A stretch of 64,000 bases of DNA from Ruminococcaceae bacterium Marseille-P2935 (GTDB lineage: Bacteria > Bacillota > Clostridia > Oscillospirales > Ruminococcaceae): the NCBI GenBank assembly GCA_900104565.1, contig LT629952.1:620001-684000 (forward strand). Direction: 5' to 3'. Both the position numbers and the translations under genes were made by a program. The notes beneath the pieces are model-generated. The model was not told where the DNA came from, ran no database searches, and saw only the letters and a list, made by a program, of their open reading frames with translations. Below are positions 26,441 through 35,959 of this stretch, piece after piece (position 1 is the stretch's first letter; each line of letters starts with the position of its first letter).

Positions 26441-27412
26441 TTGAACAGTAAAAACAATCCGGTTGAAGTCGTAACCATGGGGCATCTTACCTTAGATGAT
26501 GTCGTCATTCAATATGGCAGCACCAACTTTGATCAGTTGGGTGGTGCATCGCTTTATTCAGCTGCCGGTGCAAATTTCTGGAATAAGCATGTTGGTTTGT
26601 GCACCCGCAGAGGTTATGATTACAGCAAAGAAATGGTAGAAAGCCTGGAAAGCCACGGTCTGAATCTGGAAGGCGCCAGAGCTATGGACTGTGCCAACAT
26701 TCATATCTGGGCGCTTTATGATAAATATGGACACCGGTATTTTATTACTCAGGAAGAGGGCGGTAACTATGTTGATATGGCCCCTTATCCGGAAGATATT
26801 CCCGAAAGTTACCTGAAAAATGCCAAAGCCTATCATCTTGCCCCCTTCCCTCCTCATCTTCAGGAAAATGTAATCAAAGGGCTGCCTAGTGATGTTATTA
26901 TCTCGTTAGACCCTCATCACGAGTACCTTACTTCTGAATATAAGGACCAGTGGGCTAAAACTCTTTCCAAAGTAACCATATTCATGCCCAGTGAAGGAGA
27001 GTTTGTGCCATTCTGGGAAATAAAAAAACAGGAAGACCTTAAGGGATACCTCCCCTATTTAAAGAAAACCGCTGAGCTGGGGCCAAAGATTGTCGCCCTA
27101 AAAGTTGGCCCTCGCGGGGCAATTATTTACTCTGCTGTTGAGGACAAGGCCTGGGTAGTTCCCCCTTACATCAAAGATGAAGATATTGTAGATGTAACCG
27201 GAGGCGGAGACAGCTTCTGCGGCGGATTCCTAAGTGGGTATTTAGCCACGAAAGACCCATATGAAGCTTGCCTGCGCGGTATGGTATCCTCTTCCTTCAT
27301 TTTAGAGAAACTGGGTGCTATTGGTAACTTCCTGCACACTGAAGAAGAAGTACAGGCCCGTTTAACTGATTTCCAAAGCCAGATGGATCGGGAAAAATGC
27401 CGTATTTTGTAA
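26441..27412 (+). CDS. PfkB family sugar kinase
   Basis: About 323 residues with the ribokinase fold. The N-terminal GGASLYSAAGANFW matches the GG-containing substrate lid region, and the C-terminal PfkB signature DVTGGGDSFCGGFLSGYL carries the catalytic Asp. It phosphorylates a sugar or sugar-amine, unidentified. The TTG at 26441 is taken as start because AGAGGG lies 8 nt upstream. The next gene encodes a double-SIS protein, a pairing used for Amadori compounds (FrlD/FrlB) and amino-sugar phosphates, so a kinase followed by a deglycase or isomerase is the likely pathway. Confidence 0.87.
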   Translation: MNSKNNPVEVVTMGHLTLDDVVIQYGSTNFDQLGGASLYSAAGANFWNKHVGLCTRRGYDYSKEMVESLESHGLNLEGARAMDCANIHIWALYDKYGHRYFITQEEGGNYVDMAPYPEDIPESYLKNAKAYHLAPFPPHLQENVIKGLPSDVIISLDPHHEYLTSEYKDQWAKTLSKVTIFMPSEGEFVPFWEIKKQEDLKGYLPYLKKTAELGPKIVALKVGPRGAIIYSAVEDKAWVVPPYIKDEDIVDVTGGGDSFCGGFLSGYLATKDPYEACLRGMVSSSFILEKLGAIGNFLHTEEEVQARLTDFQSQMDREKCRIL

Positions 27413-27423
27413 TAGCGAAAATT

Positions 27424-27455
27424 GATACAGCTGAATCGTATGATTCAGCTGTATC
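27424..27455 (+). promoter_or_regulatory. Intercistronic perfect hairpin
   Basis: GATACAGCTGAATC and its exact complement flank a 4-nt loop GTAT, between the kinase and SIS genes. The following TTCTATT is a weak T tract, so it may be a leaky terminator or an mRNA stabiliser that sets the ratio of the two proteins. Confidence 0.6.
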
Positions 27456-27501
27456 TTCTATTCCTGTATTTAAAATAACAAAATGAAATGGAGGAACGGT
27501 T

Positions 27502-28662
27502 ATGTCAATTGAAAACATGTTAGATGAGATTGCCGGCCAGGCAAAGCTTTTTCAGCTGTGCACGAAAGATTTAATGGACCAGGCAAAGGCAATTGTCCGA
27601 AAAGATGGCTTTAAGGAAAAGCTGAATAAGGTTTATATAACCGGCTGCGGCGACTCCTATTTTGCCGGTATTGCTACCAGAGACACCTTTATTCGCTACG
27701 CAGGGGTACATACCGAAGTTTATCAGGCCTTGGAATTCTCACGGTATATTTGTAATAACGGTGAGGTCGACGACCGGGCCATGGTAATTTCTGTTTCAAG
27801 CTCAGGCAAAGTTTCCCGTTCGGTAGAAGCGTTGCTGCGGGCAAAAGAATGTGGGGCGCTTTCGGTTGCGGTTACTGCAAACAGTGATGGGCCTCTTGCA
27901 AAAGCTGCAGTAGAAACTATGGCTATTCACATTCCGGCTTCTGTTGCCCTTGTCCCAGGCACCCAGTCTTATGCGGCTTCTCAGCTGGCTTTAACCTGTA
28001 TTGCCCTTGCTTTGGGTGAAGAGCTGGGCACCATCTCCTCCAATAAGGCAAAAGAAACCCTGGAATACCTGGATAGAATTGGCGAATGTATGAAGAAAAC
28101 GGTAGAGGCCAATTATGAGCTGATTGGTAAATATGTTGACGAATATTACGACAGCATTCACCTGTATCATCTGTTGGGCGGCGGCCCCAATGTGGCTACC
28201 GCTAATTTTGGTACTATGAAACTGCTGGAAGCCGCGGGGTTTGACAGCATTCCCCAGGGCATTGAGGAATGGGCGCATTCCCAGTATTTTACCACCCGCC
28301 CCGGTGTTCACAATGTTACCATAGTACCCATGGGTGAATCGCGTGACCGGGCTTTTGAAGTGATGCATGCTGTACGTGTAATGGACGGCAAGGTAATTGC
28401 CATTGCGGAAGAGGGTGACACCGAGGTATGGCAGCATGCCGATATGGTGTGGCCAATTTGCGGCCTTAACAATATAAAAGAAGAGTTCAGCCATTTTGTC
28501 TATGCAATTCCCCTGGAAATTTTAGCAGCCCACCTTGGTAATAAAGGCGGCGAGGGCGGAATTTTAAAATTTGCTCAGAAACCTTGGGTAAAAACAGAGA
28601 ATTTCCAGCAGATTTATGGCTCAAAAATTGTTTCGCTAGCTGAGAGAAACGGCAGCAAATAA
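27502..28662 (+). CDS. Double SIS-domain sugar-phosphate isomerase/deglycase (FrlB/GlmS-C-like)
   Basis: 386 residues with two SIS domains. The first contains VYITGCGDSYFAGIATRDTF and VISVSSSGKVSRSVEALLRAKECG, the sugar-phosphate loops; the second contains YHLLGGGPNVATANFGTMKLLEAAG and EEWAHSQYFTT with the conserved Glu. It resembles the synthase half of glucosamine-6-phosphate synthase without the glutaminase part. With the PfkB kinase upstream, the probable substrate is a phosphorylated amino- or amino-acid-linked sugar. GGAGG lies before the ATG; a terminator follows. Confidence 0.85.
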   Translation: MSIENMLDEIAGQAKLFQLCTKDLMDQAKAIVRKDGFKEKLNKVYITGCGDSYFAGIATRDTFIRYAGVHTEVYQALEFSRYICNNGEVDDRAMVISVSSSGKVSRSVEALLRAKECGALSVAVTANSDGPLAKAAVETMAIHIPASVALVPGTQSYAASQLALTCIALALGEELGTISSNKAKETLEYLDRIGECMKKTVEANYELIGKYVDEYYDSIHLYHLLGGGPNVATANFGTMKLLEAAGFDSIPQGIEEWAHSQYFTTRPGVHNVTIVPMGESRDRAFEVMHAVRVMDGKVIAIAEEGDTEVWQHADMVWPICGLNNIKEEFSHFVYAIPLEILAAHLGNKGGEGGILKFAQKPWVKTENFQQIYGSKIVSLAERNGSK

Positions 28663-28672
28663 AAGAATATGT

Positions 28673-28704
28673 AAAAAGGGACGGAAATATTTCCGTCCCT
28701 TTTT
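28673..28704 (+). terminator. Rho-independent terminator
   Basis: AAAAAGGGACGGAAAT and ATTTCCGTCCCTTTTT form a near-perfect hairpin with T run, 10 nt after the SIS gene stop. Confidence 0.92.
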
Positions 28705-28909
28705 CATTTTATTTAACAAAATAATAAATATTCTCTCCCCTGCTTTGCCTGCTCGTTATTCCAAAAAAGGCACAAGGGAACATAAAGAATGAAGGCAAAA
28801 TAGAGCATTGGAGTAACCTGAAAAAATGCAAAAACAAACGATAATAAAAAACTTCTTTTTTCTCTTTCTAAAAGAATATCCGGAAAATTAATTTTCTGCT
28901 ACATATTTT

Positions 28910-30490
28910 TTATTCCTGTCGGGCTTCTCCGTATTTATAAAGCTTATACTCAATAGAATCGGTAAGCGCCTTAAAGCTGGCGTTTATAATGTCGGTGGAA
29001 ACCCCTACCGTCGTCCAGACGTTCTCACCGTCGGTAGATTCGATAAACACCCGAACCTTGGCGGCAGTGGCCTGCTTGGGCTCCATGACACGTACCTTAT
29101 AGTCAATCAGCCGCATCTGAGCAATAACAGGGTAAAACACTTCCAAAGCTTTGCGCAACGCCTTGTCCAGGGCGTTTACCGGGCCTTCACCCTCATCTGC
29201 TGTAATCTCATACTGCTCATCCACCTTAACTTTTACCATCGCAGATGACAGATCGCTCTGATAATCTTTTGTCTGTTCGCCAATTACTTTAAAGGTTTCT
29301 ATGGTAAACTGTGGTTTTAAGCGCCCCAGCTGTTTTAGCACCATTAGCTCAAAGCTGGCCACCGCAGATTCATATTGATACCCCTGGTGTTCCATCTCCT
29401 TCAACAAGTCCATCAGTTCCTGGGTCTTTTCAGACTCTTTTGTAAGCGTACTATCAATTTCAGTTATTTTATTCAGAATAGCTGTTCGTCCCGATACTTC
29501 TGAAATAAGAATATTACGGTGGTTGCCTACTGTTTCGGGTGGAATATGTTCAAAGGAGGAGCTGATTTTATTTACTCCATCAACATGCATACCACCCTTG
29601 TGCGCAAAAGCACTTTTCCCTACAAAGGGCAGCTCAGCAGGCAGCATATGGTTGGCAATTTCGGCAATGTAACGGGCGGTCTTGGTTAGCCGAATCAGTT
29701 TCTCTTCCGGAATGCAGCTGATCCCTAACTTTAGCTGTAAACATGGAATAATGGTGGATAGGTTGGCATTTCCACACCGCTCGCCAAACCCCAGGTAGGT
29801 ACCCTGCACCTGCACAGCCCCTGCCTGAACCGCCGCAAGGGAGTTTGCTACTGCACAACCGCAGTCGTTATGGCAGTGGATACCAACCTTTTTTCCGAAC
29901 TCAGCTACTACCAACGAAGTAATTTTAGAAATTTCGTGGGGAAAGCAGCCGCCATTTGTATCACAAAGCACCAGTCTTTCAGCGCCCGCCTTAACAGCTG
30001 CCCGCAGGGTATCCAATGCGTAGTTCGGGTTCAGCTTATAACCATCAAAAAAATGCTCCGCATCAAAAAACACCTGTTTCCCTTGCATCCTTAAAAAAGA
30101 GACAGTATCTGAAATCATGCGCAGGTTTTCTTCCAGGCTGGTTTGCAGTACATGATTGACATGAAATTCGGAACTTTTGCCAAATATGGTCACAATCGAA
30201 GTACCTGCGGATAAAAGCTGTGCACAGCTTTTATCCTCTTCGGGCAGTTGACCGCGCCTGCAGGTGGAACCAAATGCTACCAGCTTTGTGGTCTGAAGTT
30301 CTAATTGGGCGGCACGTTCAAAGAACTCCATATCCTTGGGGTTGGAGCTTGGATTCCCAGCTTCGGCATAGCGAATCCCAAGTTTATCTAAATATTTTAA
30401 AATACGCAGTTTATCCTCCACTGTAAAGGAGATATTCTCCCCCTGCGCACCATCCCGAAGGGTGGAATCAAAAATTTCGACCTGCCTCAC
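28910..30490 (-). CDS. cimA: (R)-citramalate synthase
   Basis: 526 residues. It condenses acetyl-CoA and pyruvate to (R)-citramalate, the entry to 2-oxobutanoate and isoleucine without threonine. The catalytic barrel opens with DSTLRDGAQGENISFTVEDK, with the metal-binding VGIHCHNDCG and the GFGERCGNANL loop. The spacing and the GAQGE form (where LeuA has GEQ) mark the CimA type, and the C-terminal LeuA-type allosteric domain (about 400-526, ending DSIEYKLYKYG) is present. The start is GTG with GGAGGG 6 nt upstream. A T-box leader precedes it. No other ilv or leu genes are adjacent. Confidence 0.9.
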   Translation of the reverse strand: MRQVEIFDSTLRDGAQGENISFTVEDKLRILKYLDKLGIRYAEAGNPSSNPKDMEFFERAAQLELQTTKLVAFGSTCRRGQLPEEDKSCAQLLSAGTSIVTIFGKSSEFHVNHVLQTSLEENLRMISDTVSFLRMQGKQVFFDAEHFFDGYKLNPNYALDTLRAAVKAGAERLVLCDTNGGCFPHEISKITSLVVAEFGKKVGIHCHNDCGCAVANSLAAVQAGAVQVQGTYLGFGERCGNANLSTIIPCLQLKLGISCIPEEKLIRLTKTARYIAEIANHMLPAELPFVGKSAFAHKGGMHVDGVNKISSSFEHIPPETVGNHRNILISEVSGRTAILNKITEIDSTLTKESEKTQELMDLLKEMEHQGYQYESAVASFELMVLKQLGRLKPQFTIETFKVIGEQTKDYQSDLSSAMVKVKVDEQYEITADEGEGPVNALDKALRKALEVFYPVIAQMRLIDYKVRVMEPKQATAAKVRVFIESTDGENVWTTVGVSTDIINASFKALTDSIEYKLYKYGEARQE

Positions 30491-30595
30491 AGCGATCCCT
30501 CCAAAAACTATTCATTCAAAACAGAAACACAAATAAAACTGATTATAAGCGAAAAATACAGTACGCAAAAATCTAGTCTATTCTGTTAGAAGCAC

Positions 30596-30863
30596 AAAAA
30601 CACCTTCGCCTCAAAAGAGACGAAGGTGTTTACACCTGCGCGGTACCACTCTAATTGCCGCAATAGCAGCCACTCGTTGCATATCTTCCAATATGCTCTC
30701 TTTTTAACGGTGAGAACCCGTCCCGGCCTACTGGATTACTCGTTGGGCGGACCGCTCCGGGGCGATACATTACCGGAATTCATACCGCCTTTCAGCAACC
30801 GGCGGCTCTCTGGAATGAATGTTCCGGGTAGCTTCCCCATCTATGCGTTTTATCATATACTTT
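30596..30863 (-). ncRNA. T-box leader of cimA
   Basis: An amino-acid-responsive leader read on the minus strand. The invariant T-box AGAGTGGTACCGCG is at 30652-30639, followed by a terminator hairpin (ACACCTTCGTCTC with its partner and T run, 30632-30596). Stem I shows the conserved AGAGAG followed by CCGCC/GGCGG around GGTTGCTGAAA at about 30786-30812. The stem I internal loop on the 3' side reads ATGTATCG, and ATC (Ile) is the specifier that fits citramalate synthase; the triplet frame is my inference. Uncharged tRNA would favour the antiterminator and so cimA transcription. Confidence 0.93.
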
Positions 30864-30869
30864 AAGGCT

Positions 30870-30898
30870 AGCATACTGAAAAAAATGGTCATTGTCAA
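30870..30898 (-). promoter_or_regulatory. SigA-type promoter of the cimA T-box transcript
   Basis: On the minus strand TTGACA (30898-30893), 17-nt spacer, TATGCT (30875-30870). This is close to the housekeeping consensus and sits just upstream of the T-box leader, right after the M13 peptidase stop. Confidence 0.8.
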
Positions 30899-30915
30899 GG
30901 GAAAACCGCTCTTTT

Positions 30916-32898
30916 CTACCAAATCTGCATTCGTTTTTCTGGTGCAAGGTACATTTTGTCTTTTTCGGTAATACCATAAGTTTCATAAAATTCTATAAAA
31001 TTGGGTAGGATTAAATTGACACGATATTTAGAGGGAGCATGAACATCATTGCTTGTGATAAAGGCCTCATATTGTTCGGTACTCTTTTTACGCCAAATAA
31101 CAGCATAATTTTCGAACAACATATCCAAGTTTCCACCGCGCCGTTTGGCAATATCAATAATACTTGCCATAGCTGCTAAATCCGCAATATTTTCACTTAA
31201 AGTCAGCCTGCCGTCAATGGTTGCTTGCTTTCCTGCATTTACACCGTTAAACAGTTCAATCAACTTAGCACTTCGCTCTTTAAAGTTTTCATAATCCTGC
31301 TGAGTCCACCAGTCATTTAAATTACCATTTTTATCAAACCGGCAGCCAGTGGCATCAAAAGCATGGGTAATTTCATGGGCAATAATGGCTCCAATTCCTC
31401 CCAGATTTGCCTCTTCGTTCCGACCATATTCATAAAACGGATATTGTAAAATTCCTGCTGGAAACACAATGTCATTGCGAGATGGGTCGTAATAGGCATT
31501 CACTGTTTGGGGCGAAATAAACCAACGGCGTTTTTCCACCGTGTCACCTATTGTGTGCAGTTCGCTGCGAGAAGCTAAATACCGAATGTGCATAATATTA
31601 TCAAACAGTGATGTTTCTGTCGTTTTTAACTGGATTTTATCATAGTAAGATGGCCGAAAATCAGGGTATCCCACCTTAATATGAATGGCATCCAGTTTTT
31701 CTACTGCCTTTAACTTGGTCTCCTGGCTTAGCCAGGTACTTTCACCAATTCTCAGCTTATATTCTTCTATAATATTTTTAATCAGGTTGGTAACATCCTC
31801 TTTTCCCTCTGTAGAAAAATGTTTCTCTACATACATTTCCCCTACCGGGAAGGGAAGCTGGCGATTTACTGTTTTAAAAGCTATTTCTTCATCAGAGAGA
31901 GTGCCGGTGGTTCCATAAAGAATACTGGAAAACTGCGCTGCTGTATCATAAAAATCTCTGGAAAGATAGGTGGCGCAAGCAGCCAAAATATTGCTTTTTA
32001 TATAAAGTTTAAGGACTGCGAGATTCTCTTCGCAGAAAATATTATTAAACCAATCCAGCAAGGCAGGTTGTTGTACTAATATAGCTATGGGTTTTCCTGC
32101 ACCTATTGTTTTAAAGTAGTAACCAATGTTTAAATTACCCAGGTAATAATCCAGTTCATCGGTAGTAAATACATGGTATAACTCGTTGGGATTGGTCATA
32201 GCTTCACGGCTAAGGGAATTTATCGCTATTTGGCTTTCAAACTGCCATACCGTGCGTGCATACGCATCTGCCGAAAGTTTTTGTTCACCTGTCAGCTGGA
32301 ATAAGCCAGATAAATAATTCAGGTAGTTTTCTACAATATTCTTTTGTTTTCCTCCCAGATAATATTCCTGAGGCAGTTTGGTGAGTAATCCGTTTAAACT
32401 TAAAATATTGACGCTGCTGTTTTTTGGGTCCGGCAGTACATCCATTAAAAGGCCGGTGGTAATCATAGTATCCAAATGTGCCATCGCTTCAATCAGCTGC
32501 TGTGGTGTCTTCGCCTCATCTACAAGATCGAGATATTTTTGAATTGGCTGTGCCCCCTGTTTATCTCTTTTTCCCCAATCCATAGACTGCTCAAAAAGGA
32601 CTGCTATATTATAGGAATCGGTCCCTGGGGCAAGACCGGAAGAGTCCTTCGTTAAATCCTGTATCATCCCTAAAATTTGATAAGTAATTTTCTGCTCCAC
32701 CTCAGAAAAAGAACTCCAACTGGCAACGCCGTCAGGAATTTTTGAAGAATCGATCCAATCTTGATTGATGGCGGTGTAAAAATCATCCTGCAATCTTACT
32801 GGTGCAGTCTCTGTTTTGCAGGAGGAAAAGCTGCCAAAAAGCACTACCGCCGTCAAAAGCAGCGCAAAGCTTTTTAGGACAACACGTCGAAATTTCAT
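30916..32898 (-). CDS. M13 family zinc metallopeptidase (PepO/neprilysin-like), probable lipoprotein
   Basis: 660 residues. An N-terminal export signal (KSFALLLTAVVLFGSFSSC) with Cys27 suggests lipid anchoring, although the lipobox is not ideal. Catalytic motifs: NAYYDPSRNDIVFPAGILQ near 467-485, the zinc site HEITH at about 508-512, and ENIADLAA near 569-576 with the third ligand Glu. It ends with the family's typical RMQIW. It degrades peptides up to about 30-40 residues outside the membrane. It lies upstream of the cimA promoter on the same strand, with no terminator in between. Confidence 0.93.
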   Translation of the reverse strand: MKFRRVVLKSFALLLTAVVLFGSFSSCKTETAPVRLQDDFYTAINQDWIDSSKIPDGVASWSSFSEVEQKITYQILGMIQDLTKDSSGLAPGTDSYNIAVLFEQSMDWGKRDKQGAQPIQKYLDLVDEAKTPQQLIEAMAHLDTMITTGLLMDVLPDPKNSSVNILSLNGLLTKLPQEYYLGGKQKNIVENYLNYLSGLFQLTGEQKLSADAYARTVWQFESQIAINSLSREAMTNPNELYHVFTTDELDYYLGNLNIGYYFKTIGAGKPIAILVQQPALLDWFNNIFCEENLAVLKLYIKSNILAACATYLSRDFYDTAAQFSSILYGTTGTLSDEEIAFKTVNRQLPFPVGEMYVEKHFSTEGKEDVTNLIKNIIEEYKLRIGESTWLSQETKLKAVEKLDAIHIKVGYPDFRPSYYDKIQLKTTETSLFDNIMHIRYLASRSELHTIGDTVEKRRWFISPQTVNAYYDPSRNDIVFPAGILQYPFYEYGRNEEANLGGIGAIIAHEITHAFDATGCRFDKNGNLNDWWTQQDYENFKERSAKLIELFNGVNAGKQATIDGRLTLSENIADLAAMASIIDIAKRRGGNLDMLFENYAVIWRKKSTEQYEAFITSNDVHAPSKYRVNLILPNFIEFYETYGITEKDKMYLAPEKRMQIW

Positions 32899-33084
32899 TG
32901 CTATTCCCCTCTCTCTCGGATTACCTTACATCTGTATTCGAAATAAAAAGAAAATAGCCGTCTTTTCTGGAAAATGCAAAAAGCAGAGCGCCCAAACGCC
33001 CTGCTTTTTGCATTTTTAACTGTCATAATAAATTTCAATTTATCCACATGCTGTTACAGACAAAAATTTTAAAAATAGTTATAA

Positions 33085-34278
33085 CTAAAAAACGATTCGT
33101 TCCAGCATGTGGTTCATAAAGGCTATTGCAATGCCAAAATTAGTAATGGGTACTCCATAGCGCTGGGCATCGCTTAATTTTGTCAGCATATTTTTTCGGT
33201 TAATCATGCAGCCGCCACATTGCAGTACCAGCTTATAATCCAAAATATTTTCTGGAAATCCAGGTCCTGAAAACACATCAAATCCAACTGCACCGCCAAC
33301 ATATTTCTCCAGCATGGCGGGAAGTTTCTGGCGAGCGATGTCCCCTTCCAAAGCATGATGAGTGCAGGACTCCATAATCAGCACTTTATCCCCCGGATGT
33401 AACTGATCAATCGCTTTTGCCCCCTCAATAAAAGCAGAAACATCCCCTTTATTTTTAGAAAACAGCACTGAAAAAGAGGTGAGGGGTATCTCTTTGGGAA
33501 GCATTTCGTTTACCTTGGCAAAAACCTGGGAGTCTGTAATGACCAAATCTGGCGCACAACGCAGATCTTTTAAAATATCGGGCAGGTCATCTGTCTTTAC
33601 CGAAATTACCCGGCAGCCCTGGTCCAGCAAATCTCGAATAACCTGTACCTGCGGCAGAATCAGCCGCCCTTTAGGGGCCTGAATATCCTGCGGCATAACC
33701 AAAACCACCAGATCGCCTTTTTTGACCAAGCCACCGGTAAGTGACGGATCCTCAAAGTTAAAATCGGCATGCTGAATAATAAGTTTTTTCAGCAGAGAGG
33801 CCTGACTCTGGTCTGCCCCATTTAATTTGATCCAAGGAATATTAAGTGCAGAAATTTGTTTTTCCAGCCGATTATGACCAGATTCAAATTTATTTAGCAC
33901 AGCAACCACAGGGGTGTTTTTCTCTCCAAAAAGCTGTAAATACCCCTGTTCCAGCTCCAGGTCGTTTTGCCGGGAAGAAATTACCAGAATTGCTACGTCC
34001 ATCTTACCTATTTCTTCCATGGTCTTCTTAATTCTCTGTGCTCCAAGCGGACTATCATCATCCAGCCCAGCCGTATCAACCAACAGAACAGGCCCCAGAG
34101 GAAGCAGTTCCATGGATTTATAAACCGGATCAGTCGTAGTTCCGGATTGTTCCGATACAATCGAGATATCCTGTCCTGCCAGCATATTAATCAAGGTGGA
34201 TTTACCGCTATTTGTCCGTCCAAAAAATCCTATATGCAGCCGGTTTCCACGCGGCGTTTGACCCCCAAGTTCTCCCAT
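33085..34278 (-). CDS. hydF: [FeFe]-hydrogenase maturation GTPase HydF
   Basis: About 397 residues. HydF is the scaffold that carries the precursor 2Fe subcluster to apo-hydrogenase. The GTPase domain shows FFGRTNSGKST (G1), VDTAGLDDDSPLG (G3) and NKFE (G4). The C-terminal Fe-S domain has SCTHHALEGD and LQCGGCMINRKN, where the usual His before the CxxC pair is Gln. I favour the ATG at 34278 (GGAG 6 nt upstream), so that the protein starts MGELGGQTPRGNRLHIGFFG; upstream ATGs at 34311 and 34290 are weaker. It is the last gene of the hyd maturation set. Confidence 0.93.
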   Translation of the reverse strand: MGELGGQTPRGNRLHIGFFGRTNSGKSTLINMLAGQDISIVSEQSGTTTDPVYKSMELLPLGPVLLVDTAGLDDDSPLGAQRIKKTMEEIGKMDVAILVISSRQNDLELEQGYLQLFGEKNTPVVAVLNKFESGHNRLEKQISALNIPWIKLNGADQSQASLLKKLIIQHADFNFEDPSLTGGLVKKGDLVVLVMPQDIQAPKGRLILPQVQVIRDLLDQGCRVISVKTDDLPDILKDLRCAPDLVITDSQVFAKVNEMLPKEIPLTSFSVLFSKNKGDVSAFIEGAKAIDQLHPGDKVLIMESCTHHALEGDIARQKLPAMLEKYVGGAVGFDVFSGPGFPENILDYKLVLQCGGCMINRKNMLTKLSDAQRYGVPITNFGIAIAFMNHMLERIVF

Positions 34279-34488
34279 CTTTTGCTCCATTCTGCCGTTT
34301 TTCTCCGGCATAAAATTTCAAGAGTTATTTTATAGCTCCAAGCCTATCTTTTCTTATGCTTCACCTAAAATTTTGCAATGTTTGGCACCTAAGCTTAAGC
34401 CATGCATTGGTGAGCAAGCAAAGTTTAAAAATTGCATGGCGCATTTTTCTATTCTGCCGTATCATACGAATCAGTCGTTTAATCACTG

Positions 34489-35928
34489 TTAAAAACGGAA
34501 ATCGCATTTACCGTGATTCATTTCTTCCAGGTATTCTTTCACCTTGCTTTGAACGGTTTTGTTTGGAATGGTCTCTACCTGTTCACTAATCAACCGTTTG
34601 GCCGACCGTTTAAACGCTTCGTCTCCGTAATCCAAAGCATATTCGTTTAAGGTAAGCAGAGCATTTGCCTGGCATACGTTTCCGATTTGACCGGTTTTGG
34701 CCAACCGCATAAAACGGTCTCCGGTACGTCCTTCTCGGTAACAGGCGGTACAGAAGCTGGGAATATAGCCATGATCCATCAGGCTCTGCAAAACTTCCTG
34801 TGCCGTACGGTGGTCAGACACCTCAAACTGCGGTTTTTGGCCGTCCTCCCGCATGCGGTTTTCGCTTGCATAACCACCCACGCCAGTGCAGGAACCGCCG
34901 CTCACCTGGGAAATGCCAAGATTAATCACCTCATCCCGGAACTCGGGCGCTTCACGGGTACTTAAAATCATACCGGTATATGGCACCGACAACCGAAGGA
35001 TGGCCACCAATTTTTTAAAGTCATCATCGCTCATCAGGTATGGAAAATCGGATTGATTCACATTTGCAGCTTCCCGAATACGCGGTACCGAAATGGTGTG
35101 GGGCCCAACCCCAAATACTGCCTCCAGGTGGTTTACGTACATCAGCATGGCAGTCATTTCATACCGCCAGTCATAAAGGCCAAACAATACCCCAATGCCA
35201 ACATCGTCAATTCCAGCCTGCATAGCACGGTCATGCGCAGTGGTATGCCACTGGTAATTGTGCTTTGGGCCTGTGGGGTGAAGCCGCTCATAGGTTGGCT
35301 TATGATAGGTTTCCTGAAACAGAATATAGGTGCCGATTCCTGCGGCTTTCAGGCGCTTATAATCCTCTACGGTGGTGGCTGCAATATTCACATTTACCCG
35401 GCGGATCGCATCGCTCATGCGGCCGGATTTTGGTTTCACCTCATATATGGTTTTTATGCAGTCCAGCACATATTCCAGCGGGCAGTTTACTGGGTCTTCT
35501 CCGGTCTCCAGCGCCAGGCGCTTATGGCCCATAGCCTCCAGTGCTTCAACCTCTCGAATTAGTTCTTCCTTGTTAAGTTTTTTTCGTACAATGCAGGAAG
35601 ACTGGTGGTAAGCGCAGTAGGTACAGCCATTGACACAATAGTTGGACAGGTAAAGAGGGGCAAACATGACAATTCGTTTTCCGTAAATATGTTCCTTTAC
35701 CTTTTTGGCCGCAGAAAAAATAGTATCTAGCACTGCTGTATCTTTTACATGGGTTAAAGTGCAGGCTTCCAGTGGGGTAAGCCCATGGAACTGCATAGCT
35801 TTCTCTAGCAGGGATTGTATGTACCCTTTGTCTTCCGATAACATTTTTGCCTTTGCCATGGTCTCTTCAATGGTTTCATGATGAATAAATTCTTCTGCCA
35901 GTTCAGACTTTATTTGATACTCGCTCAT
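34489..35928 (-). CDS. hydG: [FeFe]-hydrogenase maturation radical SAM enzyme HydG
   Basis: About 479 residues. HydG cleaves tyrosine to give CO and cyanide ligands for the H-cluster. The radical SAM cluster motif is NYCVNGCTYCAYH, and the second, C-terminal cluster motif is CTACYREGRTG with a later Cys in NVCQAN, which separates HydG from the thiamine enzyme ThiH. I choose the ATG at 35928; the GTG at 35940 is an alternative. It lies 31 nt after hydE. The 210-nt gap to hydF has no terminator. Confidence 0.95.
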   Translation of the reverse strand: MSEYQIKSELAEEFIHHETIEETMAKAKMLSEDKGYIQSLLEKAMQFHGLTPLEACTLTHVKDTAVLDTIFSAAKKVKEHIYGKRIVMFAPLYLSNYCVNGCTYCAYHQSSCIVRKKLNKEELIREVEALEAMGHKRLALETGEDPVNCPLEYVLDCIKTIYEVKPKSGRMSDAIRRVNVNIAATTVEDYKRLKAAGIGTYILFQETYHKPTYERLHPTGPKHNYQWHTTAHDRAMQAGIDDVGIGVLFGLYDWRYEMTAMLMYVNHLEAVFGVGPHTISVPRIREAANVNQSDFPYLMSDDDFKKLVAILRLSVPYTGMILSTREAPEFRDEVINLGISQVSGGSCTGVGGYASENRMREDGQKPQFEVSDHRTAQEVLQSLMDHGYIPSFCTACYREGRTGDRFMRLAKTGQIGNVCQANALLTLNEYALDYGDEAFKRSAKRLISEQVETIPNKTVQSKVKEYLEEMNHGKCDFRF

Positions 35929-35959
35929 TTTAATCGCCACTTTCTATTATCATTTCTTA

